This document shows, piece by piece, positions 1-8,156 of a stretch of 37,148 nt of DNA. This stretch comes from Patescibacteria group bacterium (GTDB lineage: Bacteria; Patescibacteriota; Minisyncoccia; Minisyncoccales; GWA2-38-27), in the NCBI GenBank assembly GCA_018830125.1, contig JAHJSY010000001.1, positions 1 to 37,148 on the forward strand. The letters run 5' to 3'. Position numbers and translations under genes: made by a program. The notes beneath the pieces are model-generated. The model did not search any database. It was not told the origin of the DNA and saw nothing but the letters and a program-made list of their open reading frames with translations. Position 1 is the stretch's first letter, and every line of letters starts with the position of its first letter.

Positions 1-4
1 AAAC

Positions 5-38
5 AAAAAGTCCTTTGTGATTAAACAAAGGGCTTTTT
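5..38 (-). terminator. Rho-independent terminator, probably bidirectional
   Basis: Two 14-base arms (5-18 and 25-38) pair around a 6-base loop with one weak pair. On the minus strand the stem ends in a T run. It lies just past the 3' end of the tRNA-like gene at 43-115 and would end that transcript. The plus strand also carries a T run, so it may also end a transcript entering from the left. Confidence 0.75.
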
Positions 39-42
39 GTTG

Positions 43-115
43 TGGACCCGGCGGGAGTTGCACCCGCTTCGCTGGGTGTCAACACCAGCTTGTTAACTAA
101 ATACAATACGGGCCC
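43..115 (-). tRNA. Atypical tRNA gene (anticodon reads TGA or GAC), possibly degenerate
   Basis: A 73-base cloverleaf can be drawn: acceptor GGGCCCG with CGGGTCC, discriminator A, spacer TA, D stem TTGT/ACAA, anticodon stem CTGGT/CCCAG with one T-C mismatch, a 4-base variable loop and T arm GCGGG/CCCGC. The CCA end is not encoded. Several features are wrong for a normal tRNA: the D loop lacks the GG pair, the T loop reads TGCAACT (G at position 55), and the 7-base anticodon loop puts TGA at 34-36 with C at 37. TGA would mean serine, but there is no long variable arm. Sliding the loop gives GAC (valine) only if the loop has 9 bases. It could be a diverged tRNA, a decayed one or another structured RNA. 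A possible -10 TATAAT lies at 132-137. Confidence 0.5.
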
Positions 116-141
116 ACGGATCCACGCATTTATTATAAAAC

Positions 142-173
142 AAAAAAGAGCTTCTTAAAAGAAGATCTTTTTT
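142..173. terminator. Hairpin with A/T flanks, terminator-like on both strands
   Basis: Arms at 142-156 and 159-173 pair almost perfectly, with poly-A on the left and poly-T on the right. It sits between the minus-strand promoter at 225-252 and the tRNA-like gene. Transcripts from that promoter would end here after about 75 bases or read through into the tRNA. Confidence 0.55.
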
Positions 174-224
174 GTGACACCCAGCTTGTAGGCTCGTATT
201 GTACGAACATACTAGTGTACTTGA

Positions 225-252
225 ATTATAGCAAACCATACTCCTTTGTCAA
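225..252 (-). promoter_or_regulatory. Strong minus-strand promoter (TTGACA-16-TATAAT)
   Basis: Consensus -35 TTGACA occupies 252-247 and consensus -10 TATAAT 230-225 on the minus strand, 16 bases apart. The predicted start is near 218. It points away from rpsL toward the tRNA-like gene, and its -35 box is only 8 bases from that of the divergent rpsL promoter. Confidence 0.7.
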
Positions 253-260
253 GAGAAGGA

Positions 261-289
261 TTGACATTGTGTTTGATTTTTGTTAAACT
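261..289 (+). promoter_or_regulatory. str operon promoter (TTGACA-17-TAAACT)
   Basis: TTGACA at 261-266 and TAAACT at 284-289 are 17 bases apart, giving a start near 296 and a leader of about 29 bases before the rpsL ATG at 325. The in-frame ATG at 280 lies inside this promoter and so is not the start codon. The infA promoter at 25281-25309 has the same -10 and a very similar spacer end. Confidence 0.7.
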
Positions 290-324
290 TCTTAGTAAGC
301 ATTTTATATGCTAACTTTTTAATT

Positions 325-738
325 ATGTCAACGATACATCAACTAGTAAAACATAAAAGAGTAAGCAAGAAAAAGAAAAGCAAAACACCTGCTTTGACTT
401 TTAGTTTCAATGTTTTAAAGAATAGACCGAAGAGATATAACTCTCCCTTTAAGAGGGGTGTTTGTCTTAGAGTTTTTACTGTTACTCCTAAAAAACCTAA
501 TTCTGCTTTGAGAAAAGTAGCTAGAGTTAGATTAACTAATGGAATGGAAGTATCGGCCTATATTCCTGGCGAAGGGCACAATCTTCAAGAGCATTCAGTT
601 ATTATGTTAAGAGGTGGAAGAGTAAGAGATTTACCAGGAGTAAGATATCATGTTGTTAGAGGAGTTTTAGATACGGGGGGGGTTGAAGGCAGAAAACAAG
701 GTAGAAGCAAATACGGAACTAAAAAAGCTAAGACATAA
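325..738 (+). CDS. rpsL: 30S ribosomal protein S12
   Basis: S12 lies at the decoding centre of the small subunit and takes part in tRNA selection. The 137 residues contain the family signatures [23 protein letters not shown] and [14 protein letters not shown]. The stretch between PAL and KRGVC is 18 residues, the long form known from Firmicutes, rather than the short proteobacterial one. The start at 325 ([10 protein letters not shown]) is chosen because the upstream in-frame ATG overlaps the promoter and adds a non-family sequence. It is the first gene of the str operon (rpsL-rpsG-fusA-tuf). There is no clear Shine-Dalgarno motif before the ATG. Confidence 0.97.
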   Translation: MSTIHQLVKHKRVSKKKKSKTPALTFSFNVLKNRPKRYNSPFKRGVCLRVFTVTPKKPNSALRKVARVRLTNGMEVSAYIPGEGHNLQEHSVIMLRGGRVRDLPGVRYHVVRGVLDTGGVEGRKQGRSKYGTKKAKT

Positions 739-758
739 TGCAAATATACAAATGAAAT

Positions 759-839
759 GCAAATCTACAAAAATGCCAATAATACTAAATAATGCGAATT
801 CGCATTTTCGCATCATTGGCATAAGATTCGTAGATTAGC
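759..839. repeat. Large imperfect palindrome in the rpsL-rpsG spacer
   Basis: The spacer folds on itself. The left arm (759-780, containing AAATCTAC and ATGCCAAT) matches the complement of the right arm (813-839, containing ATTGGCAT and GTAGATT). A 16-base perfect palindrome, AATGCGAATTCGCATT, lies at 791-806. The right end carries ATTCGTAGATT (826-836) followed by GTTATAA just before rpsG. The same end motif recurs before rplX at 10987-10997. It could be an mRNA processing or stability element, or a small mobile palindrome. Confidence 0.6.
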
Positions 840-850
840 GTTATAAATAT

Positions 851-1312
851 ATGAAAAGTTTTAAGAAACATCCAGTATCACCCGATCCATTATATAACAA
901 CGAAACAGTTTCCAAGTTTATTAATCAGATCATGAAAGAGGGTAAAAAAACAATAGCCAGAAAGATTGTTTATGGCGCCTTTGAGATTATGAAGGAAAAA
1001 ACAAAGAAAGATCCTTTGGATGTTTTTGAAATAGCTCTAGAGAACGCTTCACCTAGAATTGAGGTAAAATCAAAAAGAGTTGGAGGGGCCACTTATCAGG
1101 TTCCAATTGAAGTAAAAGGGAACAGAAAGATGGCTTTAGCAATGAGATGGATTCTTTTAGGAGCTAAAGCTAAAAAAGGAAAAGCAATGAGAGAAAAGTT
1201 GGCCGATGAGTTAATGGACGCTGCTAACGATACTGGTTGGGCTATTAAGAAGAAATCAGATACTCATCGCATGGCCGAAGCCAACCGAGCCTTCGCCCAC
1301 TTCGCTTGGTAA
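851..1312 (+). CDS. rpsG: 30S ribosomal protein S7
   Basis: S7 nucleates assembly of the small-subunit head and borders the E site. The 153-residue length is close to the bacterial norm. Family motifs visible are [22 protein letters not shown] and, near the C terminus, [18 protein letters not shown]. The start is the first ATG after the palindromic spacer and no Shine-Dalgarno motif is evident. It is the second gene of the str operon, 11 bases from fusA. Confidence 0.97.
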   Translation: MKSFKKHPVSPDPLYNNETVSKFINQIMKEGKKTIARKIVYGAFEIMKEKTKKDPLDVFEIALENASPRIEVKSKRVGGATYQVPIEVKGNRKMALAMRWILLGAKAKKGKAMREKLADELMDAANDTGWAIKKKSDTHRMAEANRAFAHFAW

Positions 1313-1323
1313 CTTAAAATATT

Positions 1324-3432
1324 ATGCCTAGAGAATATCCAATTGAAAAAACAAGAGATATTGGGATTATTGCCCATATTGATGCTGGAAAAACAACAGT
1401 TTCCGAGCGTGTTTTATTTTATACCGGAATTTCTCATAAGATTGGTGAGGTTCATGATGGAGGAGCTATTATGGATTGGATGGAACAAGAAAGAGAAAGA
1501 GGTATTACTATTACTTCTGCAGCCACAACTTGTTTTTGGACACCAAGTCAGTTTACTGGAGATAAAACTAAGAAATATAGGATTAATATTATTGATACTC
1601 CAGGTCATATTGACTTTACTGCTGAAGTCCAAAGATCTCTAAGGGTTTTAGACGGAGCAGTTGTTGTTTTTGACGGAGTGGCCGGCGTAGAACCACAATC
1701 AGAAACTGTTTGGCGCCAAGCCGATAAGTTTAAAGTCCCAAGAATTTGCTTTATTAATAAACTAGATAGAACTGGAGCTAGTTTTGAAAAGAGTTTTCAA
1801 TCAATATTAGATAAGCTTACGCCTAATGCTATTACTATGCAGTTGCCTATTGGTTTAGAACAAGAGCATAAAGGGGTTGTTGATTTATTAAAAATGAAAG
1901 CCATTATGTTTGATGGTGATTTCGGTCAAATTATCAGAGAAGAGGAAATTCCAGAAAATATGAAAAAAGATGCTAAGAAGTGGAGAGATAAAATGATTGA
2001 AAAGATCGTTGCTGAAGATGATTCAGCAATGGAGAAATATTTAGGCGGAGAAGAAGTTCCAATGGAAAAATTAAAAGAAGTTTTGAGAAAAGCGGTTATT
2101 GATTATAAACTGGTACCAGTATTTTGTGGCTCTGCTCTTAAGAATAAGGGGGTTCAACCAATGCTAGATGCTGTTTGTGATTATCTTCCAAGCCCGATTG
2201 ATATGCCAGCTATTAAAGGAATTAATCCAAAAACAGGAGAAGAAACCGAAGAAAGGAGAGCCGATGATAGCGAAAAGTTTTCAGCTTTAGCTTTTAAGGT
2301 TGCTACAGATCCTTTCGTTGGAGCTCTTACTTATTTCCGAGTTTATTCTGGAACCTTGATTTCTGGTTCTTATCTTTTGAACCCGAGAACAGGCGATAAA
2401 GAAAGAATTGGTCGTATTTTAAGAATGCATTCAGCTGAAAGAGAAGAGGTGAAAGAGGTTTACACTGGAGATATTGCTGCCACAGTCGGTCTTAAAAATA
2501 CTAGAACAGGAGATACTTTATGTGATGAAACAGCTTCAGTTATTCTTGAGCAAATTATTTTTCCAGAACCAGTTATTGGTATTAGAATTGAGCCACAATC
2601 AAAAGCCGATCAAGAAAAAATGGGCTTGGCTCTTAAAAGGTTATCAGAAGAAGATCCTACTTTTAGAATTAAGAGTGATATAGAAACAGGTGAAACTATT
2701 ATCTCAGGAATGGGCGAGCTTCATTTAGAGGTTCTAGTTGATAGAATGAAAAGAGAGTTTAAAGTAGAGGCCTCTGTTGGCCGTCCTCAAGTTGCCTATA
2801 AAGAAACTATTAAAGAAGAAGCCCAAGCAGAAGGTAAGTTTATTAAACAATCGGGTGGTCGAGGTCAGTATGGTCATGTAATGTTAAAAGTTAAACCCTT
2901 AGAGAGAGGTAAGGGTTTTGTTTTTAACGATGAAATTAAGGGAGGATCTATTCCTAAGGAATATATCCCAGCTGTTGAAAAAGGTATTAAAGAGGCGATG
3001 AGTAAAGGTGTTGTTGCTGGATATTTAATGATGGATATTGAAGTAACTCTCTATGATGGATCTTTTCACGAAGTTGACTCTTCTGAAAATGCTTTTAAAA
3101 TTGCTGGTTCTATGGCTTTCCAAGAAGCAGCTAAAAGAGCTAAGGCTGTTATATTAGAGCCAATTATGAAATTAGAAGTTATTATTCCGTCAGATTTCTT
3201 TGGAGATGTTATTGGAGATTTATCTTCTAGAAGAGGAAAAATTGGCCAAACAGACGATAGAAATAATTTAAAGATTATTGATGCTACCATCCCATTAGCT
3301 CAAATGTTTGGTTATGCTACAACATTGAGATCATTAACAGAAGGAAGAGGAAACTTTACTATGGAATTTGATAAGTATGAAGAAGTCCCCGGAAACATCG
3401 CCCAAGAAATCATAGAAGGCAAGCGAAGATAA
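1324..3432 (+). CDS. fusA: Elongation factor G
   Basis: EF-G is the GTPase that drives translocation of tRNAs and mRNA and, with ribosome recycling factor (frr, 35027), splits post-termination ribosomes. At 702 residues it is full length. The GTPase motifs are AHIDAGKTT (P loop, about residue 17), RGITI, DTPGH and NKLD, followed by domain II and the domain IV/V region with RGQYGHV. It follows rpsG closely with no separate promoter seen. Nothing suggests a second, specialised paralogue. Confidence 0.98.
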   Translation: MPREYPIEKTRDIGIIAHIDAGKTTVSERVLFYTGISHKIGEVHDGGAIMDWMEQERERGITITSAATTCFWTPSQFTGDKTKKYRINIIDTPGHIDFTAEVQRSLRVLDGAVVVFDGVAGVEPQSETVWRQADKFKVPRICFINKLDRTGASFEKSFQSILDKLTPNAITMQLPIGLEQEHKGVVDLLKMKAIMFDGDFGQIIREEEIPENMKKDAKKWRDKMIEKIVAEDDSAMEKYLGGEEVPMEKLKEVLRKAVIDYKLVPVFCGSALKNKGVQPMLDAVCDYLPSPIDMPAIKGINPKTGEETEERRADDSEKFSALAFKVATDPFVGALTYFRVYSGTLISGSYLLNPRTGDKERIGRILRMHSAEREEVKEVYTGDIAATVGLKNTRTGDTLCDETASVILEQIIFPEPVIGIRIEPQSKADQEKMGLALKRLSEEDPTFRIKSDIETGETIISGMGELHLEVLVDRMKREFKVEASVGRPQVAYKETIKEEAQAEGKFIKQSGGRGQYGHVMLKVKPLERGKGFVFNDEIKGGSIPKEYIPAVEKGIKEAMSKGVVAGYLMMDIEVTLYDGSFHEVDSSENAFKIAGSMAFQEAAKRAKAVILEPIMKLEVIIPSDFFGDVIGDLSSRRGKIGQTDDRNNLKIIDATIPLAQMFGYATTLRSLTEGRGNFTMEFDKYEEVPGNIAQEIIEGKRR

Positions 3433-3437
3433 AAGTG

Positions 3438-3466
3438 TTGACAAGTTTAATTTAATTGGTTAAGAT
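3438..3466 (+). promoter_or_regulatory. tuf promoter (TTGACA-17-TAAGAT)
   Basis: TTGACA at 3438-3443 and TAAGAT at 3461-3466 are 17 bases apart, right after the fusA stop. The predicted start near 3473 gives an AT-rich leader of about 43 bases. This would allow EF-Tu to be made in excess of EF-G. It also argues against the in-frame ATG at 3456 as the start. Confidence 0.65.
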
Positions 3467-3515
3467 ACTAGATATAATAAAAAAACAATTAATAACAAAT
3501 AATAATAATAAAATT

Positions 3516-4715
3516 ATGGCAGAAAAAGCAAAATTTGAAAGAGGGAAACCTCATGTAAATGTTGGTACTATTGGTCATGTTGATCATGGTAAAACTACTC
3601 TAACCGCAGCAATACTGCATGCTTTGGTTTTGAAAGGATTGATTTCAGCTGAGAAAGCTGTTGATCAAATTGATTCAGCTCCTGAAGAAAAAGCTAGGGG
3701 TCTTACAATTTCTGTTTCTCATTTAGAGTACGAATCAGAAAATAGACATTATGCCCACATTGATTGTCCAGGACATGCTGATTATATTAAAAATATGATT
3801 ACTGGAGCTGCTCAAATGGATGGGGCAATTTTAGTTGTATCAGGCCCTGACGGTCCCATGCCTCAAACAAGAGAACATATCTTACTTGCTAGACAAGTTG
3901 GTATTCCTTCAGTTATCGTTTTCTTAAACAAAACTGATCAAGTTGATGATTCAGAAATTCTTGAATTAGTAGAATCAGAAATTAGAGAATTATTAAACAA
4001 ATATGAATTCCCTGGGAATGAAACTCCAATTGTTAGAGGATCAGCTTTGAAGGCATTAGCGGCAACATCAGTTGACGACGAAGCTATTAAACCAATCTTA
4101 GAATTAGTTAAAGCATTAGATGAATTTATTCCAGAACCAGTTAGAGATATTGACAAGCCATTCTTAATGGCCGTTGAAGATGTTTTCTCAATTGAAGGAA
4201 GAGGAACTGTTGCTACTGGAAGAATTGAAAGAGGAGCTGTTAACGCCAACGAAGAAGTAGAAATAGTCGGTATTAAAGATACTACTAAAACAACTGCTGT
4301 TAGTGTTGAGATGTTTAACAAGATTCTTGATAGAGGTGAAGCTGGTGATAATGTTGGTATTCTTTTAAGAGGAACTAAGAAAGAAGATATTGAAAGAGGA
4401 CAAGTTTTAGCTAAACCATGTTCAATTACGCCGCATACTGAATTTGAGACTGAGATCTATGTTCTTACTAAAGAAGAAGGTGGAAGACACACACCATTTT
4501 TTAAGGGATATAAGCCACAGTTCTATATCAGAACTACCGATGTAACTGGAGATGTGGAATTACCAGAAGGAACAGAAATGGTTATGCCTGGTGACACAGT
4601 TACCTTAAAAGTTAAATTAATTGTTCCTGTTGCTTTAGAAGAAAAACAAAGATTTGCTATCAGAGAAGGAGGAAGAACAGTTGGTGCAGGAGTTGTAACA
4701 AAAATTATCAAGTAA
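3516..4715 (+). CDS. tuf: Elongation factor Tu
   Basis: EF-Tu is the GTPase that carries aminoacyl-tRNA to the ribosomal A site. The 399-residue product from ATG 3516 starts [18 protein letters not shown], the conserved N terminus. An upstream in-frame ATG at 3456 would add 20 unrelated residues and lies in the promoter. GTPase motifs are [17 protein letters not shown] and NKTD (usually NKCD). The C terminus ends [10 protein letters not shown] as in the family. A GC-rich hairpin follows the gene at 4732-4746. Confidence 0.98.
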   Translation: MAEKAKFERGKPHVNVGTIGHVDHGKTTLTAAILHALVLKGLISAEKAVDQIDSAPEEKARGLTISVSHLEYESENRHYAHIDCPGHADYIKNMITGAAQMDGAILVVSGPDGPMPQTREHILLARQVGIPSVIVFLNKTDQVDDSEILELVESEIRELLNKYEFPGNETPIVRGSALKALAATSVDDEAIKPILELVKALDEFIPEPVRDIDKPFLMAVEDVFSIEGRGTVATGRIERGAVNANEEVEIVGIKDTTKTTAVSVEMFNKILDRGEAGDNVGILLRGTKKEDIERGQVLAKPCSITPHTEFETEIYVLTKEEGGRHTPFFKGYKPQFYIRTTDVTGDVELPEGTEMVMPGDTVTLKVKLIVPVALEEKQRFAIREGGRTVGAGVVTKIIK

Positions 4716-4731
4716 ATAAGACAAGAACCAG

Positions 4732-4746
4732 CCCCGCTTAGCGGGG
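4732..4746 (+). terminator. Hairpin after tuf
   Basis: CCCCGC, loop TTA and GCGGGG form a compact GC stem 17 bases after the tuf stop codon. The following bases (TTGATTCATT) are only moderately T-rich, so it may attenuate rather than fully stop transcription into rpsJ. Confidence 0.55.
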
Positions 4747-4768
4747 TTGATTCATTAAAAATAGAAAG

Positions 4769-5113
4769 ATGTCAACGAAGGTCATAAAGAAAGAAAAAGA
4801 ACCAGAGCTTAAGCAAAGATTAAGAATAAAGCTTAGGGCTTATGATTATAAGGTTATTGACAATAGTGCTAAGCAAATTGTTGATACGGTTTTGAGGCAT
4901 GGTGTTGAGGTTTTAGGGCCGGTGCCTTTACCTACGGAAATAAAAAAGTACACCGTCAATCGTTCATCTTTTGTTCATAAAGACGCTAGGGAACAATTTG
5001 AGATAAGAATTCACAAAAGATTGATTGATATCTTGAATCCTAACTCGAATGTTATAGACGCTTTAATGAATTTAACCCTTCCAGCGGGTGTTGACATTGA
5101 AATCAAGATGTAG
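4769..5113 (+). CDS. rpsJ: 30S ribosomal protein S10
   Basis: S10 is a head protein of the small subunit and in bacteria is also NusE, a partner in antitermination. It is 114 residues, a little over the usual 102-105 because of a lysine-rich N-terminal tail. Conserved parts are [28 protein letters not shown] and the C-terminal [11 protein letters not shown]. It opens the S10 operon. A hairpin at 5207-5224 separates it from rplC. Confidence 0.96.
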   Translation: MSTKVIKKEKEPELKQRLRIKLRAYDYKVIDNSAKQIVDTVLRHGVEVLGPVPLPTEIKKYTVNRSSFVHKDAREQFEIRIHKRLIDILNPNSNVIDALMNLTLPAGVDIEIKM

Positions 5114-5203
5114 TAGTATACGGGAATATATTATAATAATATATTTGCACTATATCTGTCCTTATTTATTAGGGGCGTATGATATGCAAATGCTTTAGTT
5201 TCT

Positions 5204-5232
5204 TTGACTGGGTGTTTGCCCAGTTTTATTTT
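5204..5232 (+). promoter_or_regulatory. Hairpin overlapping a possible promoter, before rplC
   Basis: ACTGGG (5207-5212) pairs with CCCAGT (5219-5224) and is followed by TTTATTTT, which fits a terminator. The same bases also read as TTGACT (5204-5209), 17 bases, TATTTT (5227-5232), which fits a promoter starting just before the rplC ATG at 5244. Sequence alone does not decide between attenuator and promoter. The rest of the 130-base spacer is AT-rich with a short palindrome near 5124-5145. Confidence 0.45.
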
Positions 5233-5243
5233 AGAAAACAGAT

Positions 5244-5825
5244 ATGAGATTTATTTTAGGTAAAAAAATAGAGATGTCACAGATTTTTGATGAAAATGGC
5301 AAGATTATCCCAGTAACTTTAGTTGAGGCTGGACCTTGTTTTGTTACTGAAATAAAAGACTTAGCTGTTCAGATTGGCTTTGAGAAATTAAGAGATAAGA
5401 AAGTGAAGATGCCACAGAAAGATAGACCATATAGATATTTGAAAGAACAAGCAACTAAAAATGCTGAAGCATTTAAGCTTGGTTCTAAGATTAGCGTTTC
5501 TGTCTTCAAAGAAGGAGATAAGGTGGTTGTATCAGGAATTACCAAAGGAAAAGGATTCCAGGGTGGAGTAAAAAAACATGGATTTCATGGAAGAAATGCC
5601 TCTCATGGTACCAAGCATGAAGAAAGAACAATTGGTTCAATTGGATCAAGGTTCCCTCAAAGAGTTATTAAGGGAAGAAAGATGCCAGGAAGAATGGGAG
5701 CTGATAGAGTTTCTGTTAAAGGATTAAAAATAATAAAAATTGATTTAAAGAATAATATCTTGGCAGTTAAGGGAGCGATTCCAGGTCATCGTGGAACATT
5801 GTTAGAAATACGTACATTAAAATAA
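5244..5825 (+). CDS. rplC: 50S ribosomal protein L3
   Basis: L3 is an early assembly protein whose loop reaches toward the peptidyl transferase centre. The 193 residues include the family core GKGFQGGVKKHGFHG, SHGTKHEERTIGSIG and GRKMPGRMGADRVSV. The N terminus MRFILGKKIEMSQIF matches the usual L3 start. It is followed not by rplD but by a 413-base interruption holding a convergent minus-strand gene. Confidence 0.96.
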   Translation: MRFILGKKIEMSQIFDENGKIIPVTLVEAGPCFVTEIKDLAVQIGFEKLRDKKVKMPQKDRPYRYLKEQATKNAEAFKLGSKISVSVFKEGDKVVVSGITKGKGFQGGVKKHGFHGRNASHGTKHEERTIGSIGSRFPQRVIKGRKMPGRMGADRVSVKGLKIIKIDLKNNILAVKGAIPGHRGTLLEIRTLK

Positions 5826-5833
5826 AAGAAAAA

Positions 5834-5851
5834 GGCGTCTTATTTGACGCC
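5834..5851 (-). terminator. Terminator of the antisense zinc-ribbon gene
   Basis: On the minus strand GGCGTC, loop AAATAA, GACGCC is followed by TTTTTCTTTT, a textbook intrinsic terminator. It lies 21 bases past the stop codon of the 58-residue gene. It begins 8 bases after the rplC stop, so the same stem could weakly affect the plus strand. Confidence 0.8.
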
Positions 5852-5871
5852 CTTCATTCCTTCGTAAAGAA

Positions 5872-6048
5872 CTATTCAGATTTTGTTTTTTCTACTGGAA
5901 ATGCCCAAGTAAAATGAGGGCCATGAGTAGAACACTTATGTTTTGAGATTGCTATCTCTTTCGCCTCATTGTAACAACTCGTTTCCGAAACCTCTATTAT
6001 GGTTCCACAGTGTTCGCAAACAAGATTCCAATCAGTCACTTCTTCCAT
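5872..6048 (-). CDS. Small zinc-ribbon-like protein inserted antisense in the S10 operon
   Basis: The 58-residue reading frame starts MEEVTDWNLVCEHCGTII. It has C11 and C14 in a CxxC knuckle, then C25, C39 and H37/H42/H45, which could supply the second half of a zinc site. There is no signal peptide or membrane segment. The start is supported by GGGGAA upstream on the minus strand (spacing about 7). A consensus promoter lies at 6105-6133 and an intrinsic terminator at 5834-5851, so this is a self-contained cassette between rplC and rplD, facing against the operon. The base composition looks slightly richer in GC than that of the ribosomal genes. I do not recognise the family; a zinc-binding regulator or accessory protein is possible but unproven. 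Confidence 0.72.
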   Translation of the reverse strand: MEEVTDWNLVCEHCGTIIEVSETSCYNEAKEIAISKHKCSTHGPHFTWAFPVEKTKSE

Positions 6049-6104
6049 AAAATTTCCCCGTTAAAAAACAACAATCCGTTAAACTTACACAACCTAGAAC
6101 TTCC

Positions 6105-6133
6105 ATTATAAACCAACCAAAGACCAATGTCAA
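6105..6133 (-). promoter_or_regulatory. Promoter of the antisense zinc-ribbon gene (TTGACA-17-TATAAT)
   Basis: Perfect -35 (6133-6128) and -10 (6110-6105) boxes stand on the minus strand, 17 bases apart, giving a start near 6098 and a leader of about 50 bases. It is among the best promoters in the window, so the antisense gene is probably expressed. Confidence 0.8.
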
Positions 6134-6164
6134 ATTAAGAAGTTTAGCCCCCGAAATTAAACGA

Positions 6165-6187
6165 TGTTAGACACCTGGTGTCTAACA
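6165..6187. repeat. Perfect palindrome upstream of rplD
   Basis: TGTTAGACACC and GGTGTCTAACA (11 bases each) flank a single T. A second short hairpin, GGAGC/GCTCC, follows at 6198-6210. The core resembles TGTTCGACACC in the dispersed repeat family at 15655, 21187 and 31891. No clear rplD promoter is visible in 6134-6238. Confidence 0.65.
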
Positions 6188-6238
6188 CTTAGTTTCAGGA
6201 GCCAAGCTCCTTAAGAGCTTAAAAGGATTAAAACAAAT

Positions 6239-6868
6239 ATGAAAGTTAAGGTATATAATCAAAATAAGGAAGAATTGAAAGAGATTGAATTGCCGAAAGA
6301 GATATTTGAAGTAGAAGTTAATTCCGATTTGATTCATCAGGTGGTTTTGGGTCAGCAATCAAACAGAAGACAAGGAACAGCTCAAGCCAAGATGAGAGGC
6401 GAAGTTAGTGGTGGTGGGAAAAAACCTTGGCGTCAGAAAGGAACAGGAAGAGCTAGGCACGGTTCTACTCGTTCTCCTTTATGGAAGGGCGGTGGAATCA
6501 CTTTTGGTCCTAGATCAGATAGAAATTATAAAAAAACTATTCCTACTAAAATGAGAAGAAAAGCTTTAATTATGGTTTTGTCAGCTAAAGCCAAAGAGAG
6601 TATGGTCATAGTTGTTGACAAGCTTGATTTTAATAAACCAGAAACGAAACAAATGAAAAAGGTTTTAAACACATTGTTTTTGAAAGATGGTTCAGGGATA
6701 TTGGTCTTATCTAAAATGGATAAGAATTTAATATTATCAATCAGAAATATTCCTAAAACCATGTCAATTCAAGCAAAAGATTTGAATGTTTTAGATCTAT
6801 TGAATTATAAGTATGTTGTAGTGTCAGAAGCGGGAATTAAAAAGATTAAAGATGTATTTGCGAAATAA
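6239..6868 (+). CDS. rplD: 50S ribosomal protein L4
   Basis: L4 lines the peptide exit tunnel and, in many bacteria, controls the S10 operon. The 209 residues show the extended-loop signature NRRQGTAQAKMRGEVSGGG, KPWRQKGTGRARHGS and LWKGGGITFGPR. The usual L4-rplC adjacency is broken here by the antisense gene, so rplD must be read by transcripts crossing that cassette or from a promoter I could not place. The next start (rplW) is 1 base past the stop. Confidence 0.95.
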   Translation: MKVKVYNQNKEELKEIELPKEIFEVEVNSDLIHQVVLGQQSNRRQGTAQAKMRGEVSGGGKKPWRQKGTGRARHGSTRSPLWKGGGITFGPRSDRNYKKTIPTKMRRKALIMVLSAKAKESMVIVVDKLDFNKPETKQMKKVLNTLFLKDGSGILVLSKMDKNLILSIRNIPKTMSIQAKDLNVLDLLNYKYVVVSEAGIKKIKDVFAK

Positions 6869-6869
6869 T

Positions 6870-7295
6870 ATGGCATTGTTTGATATATTTAAAAATAGAA
6901 GGAAAGAGAAAGAGATTATTCCGGCTAAAGCCAAGAAAGTAAAAAAGAAACCGGTAGAGCAAAAACCGGAAGTTAAGAATGTTAAAAAGCCAGTTGCCAA
7001 GAAAAGAGAGATTAAGATGGCCTTTAAAGTTTTGGAATCTCCGCATGTAACAGAAAAAGCTTCAGAATTAGCTGAGAAAAACAAGTATTCTTTCAAGGTC
7101 TCTAAGAGATCGAATAAAACTGAGGTTAAGAAGGCAGTTGAAGAACTATATGGAGTAAGCGTTGTTAATGTTGCCATCATTAATATTCATAGAAAGAAAA
7201 AAAGAGTTGGCAGAACGATGGGCTTTAAGAATGGTTATAAAAAAGCTATTGTTGAAATTAAAAAAGGCCAATCAATAGAGGTAATGCCTCGCTAA
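6870..7295 (+). CDS. rplW: 50S ribosomal protein L23 with lysine-rich N-terminal extension
   Basis: L23 sits at the exit of the peptide tunnel and docks trigger factor and SRP. The core (about residues 49-141: AFKVLESPHVTEKASELAE, then YGVSVVNVAIINI and KRVGRTMGFKNGYKKAIV) is typical. It is preceded by about 48 extra residues that begin MALFDIFKNRRKEKE and continue rich in lysine and proline. The start at 6870 is preferred to an in-frame ATG at 6852 because it follows the rplD stop by 1 base, the spacing used throughout this operon. The extension may be an rRNA-binding tail or a lineage trait. Confidence 0.93.
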   Translation: MALFDIFKNRRKEKEIIPAKAKKVKKKPVEQKPEVKNVKKPVAKKREIKMAFKVLESPHVTEKASELAEKNKYSFKVSKRSNKTEVKKAVEELYGVSVVNVAIINIHRKKKRVGRTMGFKNGYKKAIVEIKKGQSIEVMPR

Positions 7296-7306
7296 AGCTT
7301 GCTGAG

Positions 7307-7335
7307 AATCTATTGAGGTTCAACCTCAATAGATT
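7307..7335. repeat. Perfect 14-base-arm palindrome before rplB
   Basis: AATCTATTGAGGTT (7307-7320) and its exact complement (7322-7335) flank one base. As RNA this is a strong hairpin with almost no loop; it lacks a good T run, so a terminator is unlikely. It fills most of the 58-base rplW-rplB spacer. Confidence 0.75.
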
Positions 7336-7353
7336 CAATAGATTTATAAAATT

Positions 7354-8154
7354 ATGAAGAAGATAAAGATACGAGCCAAGAAAATATTAAGTAAGAAAGA
7401 ACCTGAAAAAGGATTGCTTTTGACCTTGAAATCAAGAGCTGGCAGAGGAAGATCGGGAAGAATAACTGTTCGTCATCAAGGAGGCGGAGTTAAGAAAAGA
7501 TATAGGATTACTGATTTTGATCAAAATAGAAAAGATATTCCAGCTAAGGTTCTTGCCTTAGAATATGATCCCTATAGAACAGCTTTTATAATGTTATTAG
7601 AATATGAAAATGGGGAGAAGAGATATAGATTAGCTCCAGACAAGATTAAAGTTGGCGATACTGTTATTTGTTCTGAAAAAACAGAAATGAAAATAGGCAA
7701 CAGGATGAAAGTTAGCAATATTCCGGTTGGAACATTGATATATAATATTGAATTAGTTCCTGGAGAAGGAGGCAAAATGGTTAGATCGGCCGGAGGAACA
7801 GCTAAGGTCTTGGCTAATGAGGGAAAGTATACTAATCTAGAAATGCCGTCGGGAGAGGTTAGAAGAGTTTTTCAGGATTGTTATGCTTCAATAGGAATGG
7901 TTTCTCATCCAGAATGGAGGTATACTAATGTTGGGAAGGCTGGCAGCAAAAGAAGAAAAGGCATAAGGCCAAGGGTTAGAGGAACGGCTATGAATCCAGT
8001 TGATCATCCTCACGGAGGAGGAGAAGGACGTTCAGGAATTGGAATGAAACATCCAAAAACTCCTTGGGGCAAACCAGCTCTAGGTGTTAAGACTAGGAAT
8101 AAGAAAAAATGGACAAAGAAACTAATAATCCAAAGACGTAAAAAGAAAAATTAA
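7354..8154 (+). CDS. rplB: 50S ribosomal protein L2
   Basis: L2 is required for peptidyl transferase activity and subunit joining. The 266 residues hold [20 protein letters not shown] early and the functional C-terminal motif [16 protein letters not shown], with the conserved histidine. The N-terminal part is slightly short compared with the 270-280 residue norm. It precedes rpsS by 2 bases. Confidence 0.97.
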   Translation: MKKIKIRAKKILSKKEPEKGLLLTLKSRAGRGRSGRITVRHQGGGVKKRYRITDFDQNRKDIPAKVLALEYDPYRTAFIMLLEYENGEKRYRLAPDKIKVGDTVICSEKTEMKIGNRMKVSNIPVGTLIYNIELVPGEGGKMVRSAGGTAKVLANEGKYTNLEMPSGEVRRVFQDCYASIGMVSHPEWRYTNVGKAGSKRRKGIRPRVRGTAMNPVDHPHGGGEGRSGIGMKHPKTPWGKPALGVKTRNKKKWTKKLIIQRRKKKN

Positions 8155-8156
8155 TT

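Noticed and set aside
133-210. A 25-codon minus-strand frame (starting MFVQYEPTSW) between the promoter at 225-252 and the tRNA-like gene
   Set aside because: It has no Shine-Dalgarno motif, runs through a terminator hairpin and has no recognisable content; the bases are better explained by RNA pairing.
43-400. tmRNA reading of the 43-115 region, because its 3' end resembles tmRNA ends
   Set aside because: A perfect 5' partner for the acceptor stem lies only 73 bases away, no tag peptide frame is found, and the space upstream is taken up by rpsL and its promoter.
3938-4321. 127-codon minus-strand frame inside tuf
   Set aside because: Antisense to a highly conserved coding sequence and without its own signals.
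6852-6869. Longer rplW start at 6852
   Set aside because: It overlaps rplD and adds six residues outside the family; the ATG at 6870 has the 1-base spacing typical of this operon.
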